NCBI GenBank assembly: GCA_041569895.1
Contig: JBFFXF010000029.1
Span: forward strand, 1 to 37,861
Origin: JBFFXF01 sp041569895
GTDB lineage: Bacteria > Planctomycetota > UBA8108 > JACQVS01
Length of the DNA: 37,861 nt
Direction of reading: 5' to 3'
Positions within the stretch are counted from its first letter, which is position 1. The number at the start of each line of letters is the position of its first letter. The notes under the pieces were generated by a model, which did not search any database, had not been told where the DNA came from, and saw only the letters and a list, made by a program, of their open reading frames with translations. Of this stretch, positions 27,502 through 35,418 are shown one piece after another. The position numbers and the translations under genes were made by a program.

Positions 27502-28079
27502 GGACTGACATGATCGACGGACGCGACGGAACGCACGGACTCGGCTGGAACGGCCGGAAGGCCCCGCGTCGAGCGAGGAGCGACCGTGAACGGGGCGCGC
27601 AGCTCCTCGAGCTGATGCTCGCGATGACCATCATCTCGGTCGGCGCGCTCGGGTTCCTCTACGCCACGCAGGCGAACCTCAAGGCGAGCCGTGACGTGAC
27701 CACGAACGACCTGGTCTCGGCGTCGTTCGCGAACGCCGTGGCGACGCTCAAGAACGCCGAGTTCCTCGACCTCTACGACGACTACCACAACACGACCATC
27801 GCCAGTCCGATGAGCGACTTCACCGGCACCGAGACCATCGTCGGCGAGCTCCTCGACGACCAGGGAAATCCGGCCCAGGTCCTGGTGACGTTCGACGTCG
27901 ACGAGACCAATCTTCCGGCGGAGTACGGACCCGTGCTCGACCTCGACGGCGACGGCGCGATGAACACCACCGACGTCTCCACCGACTACCAGCTCCTGCC
28001 CGCGCGGCTGACGCTGACGTATCGCACGGTCGCCGGCATGCAGACACGGCAGATGTTCCTGCTGCTCGGCGACGAGTAA
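27498..28079 (+). CDS. Minor pilin, PilV/GspI-like
   Basis: A 193-residue prepilin. A long basic leader ends RERG, then AQLLELMLAMTIISVGALG, so cleavage after Gly leaves Ala at +1 with Glu at +5. The globular domain has DLDGDGAMNTTD, a canonical EF-hand-like Ca loop, and ends with RQMFLLLGDE. The ATG overlaps the HEAT gene stop; an ATG four codons in (27510) is possible. It is the last gene of the cluster. Confidence 0.82.
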   Translation: MRTDMIDGRDGTHGLGWNGRKAPRRARSDRERGAQLLELMLAMTIISVGALGFLYATQANLKASRDVTTNDLVSASFANAVATLKNAEFLDLYDDYHNTTIASPMSDFTGTETIVGELLDDQGNPAQVLVTFDVDETNLPAEYGPVLDLDGDGAMNTTDVSTDYQLLPARLTLTYRTVAGMQTRQMFLLLGDE

Positions 28080-28142
28080 GGAGCGCGGAGGCGACTCGAG
28101 GCGCGCCAGCGCCGGCATCGACGACCCGACGGCGTCGCCCGG

Positions 28143-28763
28143 TCAGGACGCGGCGGACGTCGCCGCCGTCGTCTCGACGGCGGCGGCCTCCGCGCCGGGT
28201 GCGGGGGAGCCGGCATCGCCCTCCTGGAGACGTCCCGCGACGAGTGCACGCGCCGCGTCGATCTCCTCGATCAGCGCCCCGGCATCCGCGTTCTCTCCAA
28301 GGGCCTCTCGCGCCCGACGCAGCAGGTCGTCCTGCTCGCGCACCACCTCGGTGAGCCCCCCCACCGCGGCGTTGACGGCGTCCGCCATGTCGTGGAGCTC
28401 ATCGCCCTGGCGGAAGCTCAGGCGCCGATTCCAGCGCCCGCCGGCCACACTGCAGAGGAACCGCTTCATGCTGAAGAGAGGCCCGCAGAACCGGAACGAG
28501 AACGAGACGGCGACGAAGATCGCCAGCGCGAGCGCGATCACGGCCGCAATCATGAACTCCTTCAGGGCGAGGGACATGACGGAGTCGAGCACGCGCATCT
28601 CGACCGGCGTCGCCTCCTGCATCATCGACCAGATGCCGAGCAGCTGGAGCTCGGCATGGGCCACGAGGACCGCCAGCGCGAGGACGAGAAAGCGGATGAG
28701 GATCTTCGCCTGGAGGTCCGGACGGATCCACCTGATCCTTCTGACGTACGGTCTCGGGTTCAT
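28143..28763 (-). CDS. Membrane protein with HAMP-like linker, no output domain
   Basis: A 206-residue protein. There are two membrane helices (about 22-46 and 70-95) with a short external loop. A HAMP-like segment follows (PLFSMKRFLCSV, then RRLSFRQGDELHDMADAVN), then a coiled coil and an Ala-rich tail. No methyl-accepting, kinase or cyclase domain follows, so it is a truncated or adaptor-type signalling protein. The ATG has GGAGGAG upstream. It converges with the pilin cluster and is followed upstream on its strand by a second membrane protein, 27 bp away. The partner is unknown. Confidence 0.72.
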   Translation of the reverse strand: MNPRPYVRRIRWIRPDLQAKILIRFLVLALAVLVAHAELQLLGIWSMMQEATPVEMRVLDSVMSLALKEFMIAAVIALALAIFVAVSFSFRFCGPLFSMKRFLCSVAGGRWNRRLSFRQGDELHDMADAVNAAVGGLTEVVREQDDLLRRAREALGENADAGALIEEIDAARALVAGRLQEGDAGSPAPGAEAAAVETTAATSAAS

Positions 28764-28790
28764 CGCTCCTCCGGCCTCGGGCCGTCCTCG

Positions 28791-29387
28791 TCATTTACGC
28801 GTGCAGCCGACGATCTTCCAGCGATCGCCGGTGCGTTTCATCTCGATCATCCCCTCGGTGCTGACGCCGTCCAGTGAGATATGGAAGCGGCGCGTCGAGC
28901 CGCTGGAGTTGATCGGGCTCAGCAGGACATTGCGGTACTTTCCGAGAAAGTCGATGCGCACCCGCCACTCCTCGAAGAGATCCGACTCCGAGTCGTCGAG
29001 GGCGAGGATTCCCGAGGACTCCCCGAGCCGCAGCGCCGTCTTGACGAGCGCGAGGGCGTGGCCGATCTCGAGCTCCGACAGCGACCCCGGCGGGAAGAGG
29101 CTGCGAGCGTCCGAGCGTCCCTCCGATCTCGCCACGCGGCGGCCCGAGTCGCGCCGTCTAGTCGTGGACTGCCTCCGGTCACTCGCCGGCGCGCGCTTCT
29201 CCGCGTTGGCGACGGCCGGTTCGGCACGAGGCCTGCCCGTGAGGTTGATGACGATCAGCACGACGGCCACGACGGTCGCTCCCGCGAGCACGATGACGAA
29301 CCAGCGCGTCGCCCAGAGCGCGGCCTGGGACGGCGACGTGTCCTCGGGAGCTTTCGTCGGAACGTTCGATCCCTTCGCCACCCACAC
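28791..29387 (-). CDS. Membrane-anchored protein, function unknown
   Basis: A 198-residue protein with one membrane helix at about 27-49 (WFVIVLAGATVVAVVLIVI), then an Arg/Ser-rich low-complexity linker to about 95. A C-terminal domain of about 100 residues ends with DGVSTEGMIEMKRTGDRWKIVGC, which resembles the end of SnoaL/NTF2-like folds. That resemblance is by eye only. I chose GTG 29387 with GAGGTGG six bases upstream. It is probably cotranscribed with the HAMP-like gene. Confidence 0.65.
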   Translation of the reverse strand: MWVAKGSNVPTKAPEDTSPSQAALWATRWFVIVLAGATVVAVVLIVINLTGRPRAEPAVANAEKRAPASDRRQSTTRRRDSGRRVARSEGRSDARSLFPPGSLSELEIGHALALVKTALRLGESSGILALDDSESDLFEEWRVRIDFLGKYRNVLLSPINSSGSTRRFHISLDGVSTEGMIEMKRTGDRWKIVGCTRK

Positions 29388-29547
29388 GGAGAGCCACCTC
29401 GTCGATCTTCTACCGGGAATTGCCTCGGAAGCGCCGCGGGACGCTCCGCGGCCGATTGCTCCTGGTCCAAGAGTACGATGTCCCCCGGTCAGGGCAATTC
29501 GACCGCGCTCCGGCGTCCGGTAATCCGCCTGCGTCGCGCGGGAAGCG

Positions 29548-31062
29548 CTACCGTCCGACTGGCCGTCCGTCTTTCCGGTCGACCCGGTCGCCGGCGATCT
29601 TCTCGATGGCGCGGCGGGCGTGGAGGCTGACGAGGCCGTCGGGGTCGCCGAGACGCATCTCGAGCGCCGCGAGGGCGTGCTTGGCGGCCGGCCCGATGTC
29701 CCCGAGCGCCTGCGCGGCGCGGAATCGGACTCTCGGCTCGGGATCCTCCAGCCGGCCGACGAGCGCCTCGATGACGTCGGGCCTCGAGGCGCGCATCTCG
29801 CCGAGGACGATCGCCGCGCGCGCGCGGATCACCGCGTCGCGGTCTCCGAGGAGCTCGAGCGCGGCGTCGGCGCTTGTCGCGACGCGCGGCGTGGCGACGC
29901 TCCCGGCCCCTCGCAACGCGGCCCGCCTGACGTACGGCACCGGATCGGTCGCGGCGACCTCGAGGAGACGGGGCAGCGCCTGGTCGGCGGCCGGTCCGAA
30001 GAACGGGAAGAGATAGGCAGTCTCGGCGCGCACCGAGGTCTCGGCGTGGCCGAGGAGGCGCTCGAGGAGCCCGAGCAACTCCGGGTCGTACTCGCGAAGT
30101 ACGGCCAGTGTGTTCACCGCGAAGCCACCCCACGGCCCCACGGCCCGGACCACGTCGAGGAGCTCGGCGCGCAGCTCCGGTTCCGCGTCGTCCCACCACG
30201 GGAGCCGCGTCGGGTCGAAGCGACCGAGGGCAATCGCGAGGAGCGCCGGTCGATCGACGCCGTGGGCGGCAAGCGCATCCGCGGTGCCGCTTCCTCCAGA
30301 GAACGCGGCGAGAAGGGGCGGCACGACCTCGGGGCCCGTGCGCACGACGAGCGCCGGCGTCAGCGCGGCGGCGGACGACACGTCGCCGAGCACGAGGTTG
30401 TGGGCCTCGTCGACGTCCTCCGCCGGCATCATCTCGAGCCGCAGCCGGGGATAGGCGGCGACCCTCCACGGAGACCCGCGAGCCGCCGCGGGGAGGTCGT
30501 CGAGGAGCTCGAAGAGCGTCCGGAGGCGCGCGCCCGGGAAGGTCACGGCGTGACGTCGCGCCGTGGACCCGTGCGACCGCGTGCTCATCGCGATCTCCGT
30601 CCCCGACCGGTCACCGCCGGTCGTCACGAACGCCGCGCCGGCGAGGGAGAGCGAGCGCAGGATCGATCGCAGCGGCGGATCGACCATCCGGGAGACCGAA
30701 GGCGCGACCCGGAACCGGGTGACAGCGCCCTGACCCGTGACGACGACCTGACCCGTGTCGATCGTCCGGCTGGCGACCGGCTTCTCGAGAAGCTCGACGA
30801 GCTTCACGAGCACGACCTCGGCCCCGGCCTCGCCACCGGCGTAACGGCGGAGCGCCGCGCGACCGGGCGATTCCGGCGGCGCATCGAGGAGGTCGTCGAG
30901 GTACGCGACATCCCCGCGCAGACGGACGAGGTGATACCGCGTCGCGATCTCCCGCCATCCGGTCGCGACGCCGACGCCGACGACGAGCGCCGCCAACGCG
31001 GCGAGGAGGACGACGCGGCGGCCGGGTCGGGCCCGGGGTTCTCGTCGGGTCGCGGATTTCAC
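29548..31062 (-). CDS. Membrane-anchored HEAT-repeat protein
   Basis: A 504-residue protein. Residues about 17-37 form one membrane helix (RVVLLAALAALVVGVGVATGW). A middle region of about 270 residues has no recognised family. About six HEAT-type repeats fill the C-terminal 190 residues (DPVPYVRRAALRGAGSVA, DRDAVIRARAAIVLGEM, DPEPRVRFRAAQALGDIG). I chose GTG 31062 because GGAGG lies five bases upstream. The open frame extends further upstream only through tract T6 and antisense to the peptidase gene. The repeats suggest a periplasmic or cytoplasmic scaffold; the partner is unknown. Confidence 0.75.
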   Translation of the reverse strand: MKSATRREPRARPGRRVVLLAALAALVVGVGVATGWREIATRYHLVRLRGDVAYLDDLLDAPPESPGRAALRRYAGGEAGAEVVLVKLVELLEKPVASRTIDTGQVVVTGQGAVTRFRVAPSVSRMVDPPLRSILRSLSLAGAAFVTTGGDRSGTEIAMSTRSHGSTARRHAVTFPGARLRTLFELLDDLPAAARGSPWRVAAYPRLRLEMMPAEDVDEAHNLVLGDVSSAAALTPALVVRTGPEVVPPLLAAFSGGSGTADALAAHGVDRPALLAIALGRFDPTRLPWWDDAEPELRAELLDVVRAVGPWGGFAVNTLAVLREYDPELLGLLERLLGHAETSVRAETAYLFPFFGPAADQALPRLLEVAATDPVPYVRRAALRGAGSVATPRVATSADAALELLGDRDAVIRARAAIVLGEMRASRPDVIEALVGRLEDPEPRVRFRAAQALGDIGPAAKHALAALEMRLGDPDGLVSLHARRAIEKIAGDRVDRKDGRPVGR

Positions 31063-31082
31063 GGTCGCCTCCGGGGCCGCGC

Positions 31083-31372
31083 TTTCGTCCTCGTCCTCGT
31101 CCTCGTCCTCGCGAGACGGAGACAGAGGCAGAGGTCTGAGATCGGTCAGAGATCCGAGTCCGAGTCCGATTCCGACACCGACACCGACACCGATTCCGAT
31201 GACCGATTCCGACCCCGATGTCCGACGGTCACGGTCACGGTCACGGTCCACGGCACACGGCACACGGTCCACGGCACACGGTCCACGGCACACGGTCCAC
31301 GGCACACGGTCCACGGCACACGGTCCACGGTCCACGGCACACGGCACACGGTCCACCGATTGTAATGCCACC
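31083..31372. repeat. Composite simple-sequence tract T6
   Basis: Blocks in order: GTCCTC x4 (about 31087-31110), CAGAGG units with ACAGAGGCAGAG (31122-31133), and CCGAGT/CCGATT/CCGACA hexamers with the reverse complement of GTCATCGGAATCGG (31190-31203). CGGTCA hexamers follow (about 31224-31248), then a long run of TCCACGG/CACACGG heptamers to 31355. The word at 31263-31288 is the exact reverse complement of 155-180. No gene lies between 31063 and 31415. Confidence 0.92.
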
Positions 31373-31415
31373 CCCACACCGAGCCCAGAACGTCCGCCGG
31401 CGGAGCCTCCCGCGA

Positions 31416-33668
31416 TCACCGCGGGCCCGGCGGCAGGTGATGCTCCAAAAACCGCAGCATCAAGGCGCGCAGGTGGCGCGTCGTGTTGGGGCCCTCGTGG
31501 ATGCCGTGGCGCCGGTTCGGGTAGGCCATCATCGTGAAGGGGCGGTTGTGGCGGATGAGCTCGTCGACGAGCGCCTCGGTGCCCTGGTAGTGGACGTTGT
31601 CGTCCGCGGTGCCGTGAACCACGAGGAGGTGCCCCTCGAGGCGGTGCGCGAAGTTGATCGGCGAGCCCTCGCGGAAGCCGTCGACGTTGTCGCGCGGCAG
31701 GCCCATGTAGCGCTCCTGATAGATGGTGTCGTAGTAGCGCTGGTTGGGGACCGGGGCGATCGAGATGCCCGTGTGATACAGCTCGGGGTACTTGAACATC
31801 GCGTTGAGGGTCATCGATCCACCTCCGCTCCAGCCCCAGACGCCGACGCGGTCCGCATCGAGGTAGCGTCTGGTGGCGAGCACGCGGCGCACGGCTGCGG
31901 CCTGGTCCTTCGGCGCGAGCACGCCGACCTGGCGGTAAACCGACTTCCGCCACGCCCGCCCCCGCGGCGCCGGCGTGCCGCGGTTGTCGAAGCTCATCAC
32001 GACCCAGCCGCGTTGCGCGAGCATCAGGTGCCAGAGGCCGCCCCGCCCCGTCCATCGGTCGAGGACGGTCTGGCCGGCGGGCTCGCCGTAGACGTAGACG
32101 AGCAACGGGTACCGCTTCTCCGGATCGAGGTCCGGCGGCAGCAGGCACCATGCATCGAGTTCGACGCCCTCGCCGATGTCGACGCGGAAGAACTCGGTCG
32201 GACGCCGCGCCAGTTTCTCGACGCGTTTTCGCAGCTTCTCGTTGTCGACGAGGACGCGCACGCGCTCGTGACCCGGCAGACGCACGATGTCGGTCACCGG
32301 CGGCGTGTCGGCGGTGGAGAAGGTGTGGAAGGCGTGGCGCGCGTCCGGCGAGACGCGGTAGGAGTGCGTGCCCTCGGCGCTCTCCGGCGTGATGCGCTCG
32401 AGCCCCGTGCCGTCGAGACGGACCCGGTACAGGGAGCGTCGCGTCGGATCCGCGGGAGAGGCGATGAAGTAGATAACGTTGTCGCGCTCGTCGACGGCGA
32501 GCAAGTCGATGACGTCGTACTCTCCGGGCGTCACGATCGACGGCTCGCCGCCCTCGCGCGAGGCAATCCACACGTGGCGCCAGCCGTCGCGCTCGCTCAC
32601 CCACGTGAAGCGCTTGCCGTCGGCGAGCCAGCGCAGGTCGTCGCCGACGTCGACCCAGGCGTCGTCCCGGTCGACGAGCACGGTGCGGACCTTGCCGGTG
32701 AGCGCGTTCGCCAGCGCGACGCGGTTGGTGTTCTGGAGCCGGTTGAGCTGCTGGAGGACGATCTCGTCCCCGCCGGGGGCCCAGTCGAGGCGCGCGACGT
32801 AGTTGTCGCGCGGATCACCCGGGAGCTCGATCCAGCGCGTCTCACCGCCCTCGATGCTGACGACCCCGACTCGGGCGGCGGAGTTCTGCTCGCCGACCTT
32901 GGGGTAGCGGATCGTGGTCAGGGTCGGGTAGAGCGAGTCGACATTGTTGATCATGTGGAACTCGCGCACGCCGGAGGTGTCGAGCTGCCAGTACGCGATC
33001 CATCTCCCGTCCGGGCTCCACCGGAACCCGTCGCGCAGGCCGAGCTCCTCCTCGTAGACCCAGTCGAAGGTGCCGTTGACGATGTCATCCGACCCGTCGG
33101 TGGTGAGCTGCGTGATGTCGCGCCCGCGGAGGTCCTCGAGCCAGATGTCGTTGTCGTGGACGTAGGCGACGTGCGTCCCGGTCGGCGACAGCTTGGCGAA
33201 CATCAGGCTCGAGGGCGGCGCGTCGCCACCGAGCTTGCGCAGCTCGCGGCTGGAGCGATCGAGCACCCAGTAGTCACCGCGGGTGTTGCGGCGCCAGACC
33301 CGCTTCGAGCTCGTGTAGACGAGCAGGAGCGAGCGATCCTCCGACCAGTCGTACTCGTCGATGCCGAGCGGCGACGATTCGCCGGGCGGGACGAGGTGGG
33401 CGGCGGGTACGAGGACCTCGCGCTCGCCGCTCTCGAGGTCGTGGCGCACGATGTCCCGTCCTCCGACCGGTCCGTTCGATCTCTCGAGCGTGGTGTACGA
33501 CGTGGCGTCGAACCATCGCCCGCCGAAGCCCTCGCCGTGAAACTCGGACGAGCCGTAGAGGCGCTCGAGGGTCAGCCGGGACGGATCGGACTCCTCCGCG
33601 AGGCCGGCGGAGGTGGCGAGCACAACGAGAATCAGGAGAATGCGAGCGGAGTGGCGCGGTTCTTTCAT
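31416..33668 (-). CDS. S9B prolyl oligopeptidase, dipeptidyl peptidase IV-like
   Basis: A 750-residue secreted or periplasmic serine peptidase that removes X-Pro dipeptides. A signal peptide (ILLILVVLATSAGLA) comes first, then an eight-bladed propeller with the double-Glu motif DWVYEEEL that binds the substrate amino terminus, then an alpha/beta hydrolase domain. The nucleophile is Ser614 in GWSGGG, the Asp is in HGTADDN (689/690) and the His is His721 in RRHGI. Length and motifs match bacterial DPP-IV. The gene is divergent from the radical SAM gene across about 175 bp. No obvious ribosome site precedes ATG 33668. Confidence 0.95.
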   Translation of the reverse strand: MKEPRHSARILLILVVLATSAGLAEESDPSRLTLERLYGSSEFHGEGFGGRWFDATSYTTLERSNGPVGGRDIVRHDLESGEREVLVPAAHLVPPGESSPLGIDEYDWSEDRSLLLVYTSSKRVWRRNTRGDYWVLDRSSRELRKLGGDAPPSSLMFAKLSPTGTHVAYVHDNDIWLEDLRGRDITQLTTDGSDDIVNGTFDWVYEEELGLRDGFRWSPDGRWIAYWQLDTSGVREFHMINNVDSLYPTLTTIRYPKVGEQNSAARVGVVSIEGGETRWIELPGDPRDNYVARLDWAPGGDEIVLQQLNRLQNTNRVALANALTGKVRTVLVDRDDAWVDVGDDLRWLADGKRFTWVSERDGWRHVWIASREGGEPSIVTPGEYDVIDLLAVDERDNVIYFIASPADPTRRSLYRVRLDGTGLERITPESAEGTHSYRVSPDARHAFHTFSTADTPPVTDIVRLPGHERVRVLVDNEKLRKRVEKLARRPTEFFRVDIGEGVELDAWCLLPPDLDPEKRYPLLVYVYGEPAGQTVLDRWTGRGGLWHLMLAQRGWVVMSFDNRGTPAPRGRAWRKSVYRQVGVLAPKDQAAAVRRVLATRRYLDADRVGVWGWSGGGSMTLNAMFKYPELYHTGISIAPVPNQRYYDTIYQERYMGLPRDNVDGFREGSPINFAHRLEGHLLVVHGTADDNVHYQGTEALVDELIRHNRPFTMMAYPNRRHGIHEGPNTTRHLRALMLRFLEHHLPPGPR

Positions 33669-33791
33669 GGGAGGCTTTTGATTGCCGGTGGAATCTCTGG
33701 AGTCTGCCGTTGCTTCTTCAGTAGAATACCGATCCGCGCCCCGGATCGGCTGAAAAAAAGCGCGGACGCGTCGCGGAGAGACCGGGCGCAG

Positions 33792-33843
33792 AACCCAGCG
33801 GAGAATCCAGCGGAGAATCCAGCGGAGAATCCAGCGGAGAATC
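33792..33843 (+). repeat. Tandem 12-bp ribosome-binding-site repeat
   Basis: GGAGAATCCAGC is repeated about four times, with GGAG at 33800, 33812, 33824 and 33836. The last one lies five bases before the ATG at 33845. Each unit carries a Shine-Dalgarno core. A TAGAAT -10-like box lies at 33722-33727, so all copies would be in the mRNA leader. Confidence 0.85.
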
Positions 33844-33844
33844 G

Positions 33845-35146
33845 ATGTACCTGAAGCTCGCCCGACGGCTCCTCCTCGAGACCGACAAGCGCCTCCTCTG
33901 GAAGCTCTTCTGGCTGATGGGCGTCAAGGGCGCCCTGTCGGTCGAGCGGCACAAGCGCCGCATGCGGCGGGGCGAGTACTTTCCGCCGTTCCTCTACGTC
34001 TCCATCATCAACAGCTGCAACCTCCGCTGTCAGGGGTGCTGGGTCGACGTCGCGCACTCGGAGGAGCGCATCGATGTCGAGGCGATGGATCGCCTGATCG
34101 GCGACGCGCGCGCGCTCGGGAACGTCTTCTTCGGCATCGTCGGCGGCGAGCCGTTCATGCACCCCGAGTTGCTCGAGATCATCCGGCGGCACCCCGACTG
34201 CTACTTCCAGGTCTTCACCAACGGCCAGTTCATCACCGACGCCGTGGCGCTGGAGCTGCGCCGGCTCGGCAACGTCTCGCCCCTCATCAGCGTCGAGGGG
34301 AACGAGATCGTCAGCGACGAGCGACGCGGGCGCTCCGGCGTGTACTCGAAAACGATGGCCGGGATCCAGAACTGCCTGCGGAACCGCGTGCTCACCGGCG
34401 TCTGCACCAGCGTCTGTCGAACGAACATCGACGACCTCGTCACGGAGGCGTGGATCGATCGGCTGATCGAGATGGGCGTCATGTACACCTGGTTCCACGT
34501 CTACCGCCCGATGGGGCCCGACGCGAGCCCGGAGCTCGCGCTGTCGGCCCCGGAGCAGCGCCGCGTGCGGGAGTTCGTCGTCGAGATGCGGGCGCGGAAG
34601 CCGATCATCATCATCGACGCGTACTTCGACGGCGAGGGCCGCGCGCTCTGCCCGGCAGCCAACGGCGTCAGCCACCACATCAACCCGTGGGGCGACATCG
34701 AGCCCTGCCCCATCGTGCAGTTCTCGAAGGAGTCGATCCACGACGAGCGGCCGCTCGGCGAGGTCTTCATGCAGTCGGAGTTCCTGCGCGACTTCCGGGA
34801 GCTGGCCGCATCGACGACGCGCGGGTGCATCGTCCTCGAACGACCCGACCTCCTGCGCGAGCTCGTCGAGCGCCACGGCGCGGAGGACTCGACGGCGCGC
34901 GGCACCGCCCTCGCCGAGCTCGAGGCGATGGAGATCCGCCCCTCGCAGTTCAACCCGGGCAACGAGATCCCCGAAAAGAGCTGGGCCTACCGCCTGGCAA
35001 AGAGGTTCTGGTTCAACGACTTCGGCGTCTACGAGGGCCGGGACCACACGCGGGAGTCGGCGCCGGCGAGAATCGACCTGCAGAGAGACGGAACCACAAC
35101 GAATTCAGTCATCATGTCGGCGCGGGCCGACACGCAGAAACGATGA
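33845..35146 (+). CDS. Radical SAM/SPASM-like protein, substrate unknown
   Basis: A 433-residue iron-sulfur enzyme. The radical SAM cluster motif is C58-x3-C62-x2-C65 (CNLRCQGC), followed by GGEPFMHPELL as the SAM-binding GGE. The C-terminal part has CPAANGVSHHINPWGDIEPCP and a later RGC, a SPASM/twitch-like set of Cys for auxiliary clusters. The N-terminal 45 residues are basic and amphipathic. The best general match is the broad radical SAM/SPASM group that modifies peptides or lipids; I cannot name the substrate. It stands alone, is divergent from the peptidase, and is preceded by the tandem ribosome-site repeat. Confidence 0.85.
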   Translation: MYLKLARRLLLETDKRLLWKLFWLMGVKGALSVERHKRRMRRGEYFPPFLYVSIINSCNLRCQGCWVDVAHSEERIDVEAMDRLIGDARALGNVFFGIVGGEPFMHPELLEIIRRHPDCYFQVFTNGQFITDAVALELRRLGNVSPLISVEGNEIVSDERRGRSGVYSKTMAGIQNCLRNRVLTGVCTSVCRTNIDDLVTEAWIDRLIEMGVMYTWFHVYRPMGPDASPELALSAPEQRRVREFVVEMRARKPIIIIDAYFDGEGRALCPAANGVSHHINPWGDIEPCPIVQFSKESIHDERPLGEVFMQSEFLRDFRELAASTTRGCIVLERPDLLRELVERHGAEDSTARGTALAELEAMEIRPSQFNPGNEIPEKSWAYRLAKRFWFNDFGVYEGRDHTRESAPARIDLQRDGTTTNSVIMSARADTQKR

Positions 35147-35178
35147 AGATGACCGCATGGGCCGTTTCTGACGACGAC

Positions 35179-35365
35179 TTAGCAGGAAGGCAGGAAGAGC
35201 AGGAAAGCAGGAAGAGGGGATTGACTCAGAGAGGGACGCTCCTGGGCACGCTGATGGCCTCGGGTCTTCGAGAGCCAGAGTAGCAAGTTCATCGACGGCA
35301 AGAGCGAAGCTCAACCCCATCAGTCTTTCCGTTTCCTGCCTTCCTGAGTTTCCTGCCTTCCTTAT
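35179..35365. repeat. Inverted AGGAAGGC/GCCTTCCT repeat tract T7
   Basis: 35181-35218 has CAGGAAGG/CAGGAAGA/CAGGAAAG units. 35328-35364 has TTCCTGCCTTCCTGAG units. The two arms are inverted and about 110 bp apart, so they could pair in RNA. The space between (35219-35327) shows no gene. It lies between the convergent radical SAM and ettA genes. The units differ from those of T1-T6. Confidence 0.75.
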
Positions 35366-35418
35366 GAATCGTCTGACGGCAAGCCTTCGACTCTCCCTCT
35401 CCGAGCTTGGACCTAGGG

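Noticed and set aside
29388..29547. Promoter TTGCCC/TACTCT for the membrane protein at 28791-29387
   Set aside because: Only four and three consensus matches at 16-bp spacing; too weak to list.
31063..32604. Extension of the HEAT-repeat gene upstream to about 1018 residues
   Set aside because: The extension crosses tract T6 and runs antisense through the DPP-IV gene. A GTG with a good ribosome site exists at 31062.
33665..35047. Minus-strand open frame with FSAG repeats
   Set aside because: It is antisense to the radical SAM gene; the FSAG repeats are just the 12-bp ribosome-site repeat read backwards.
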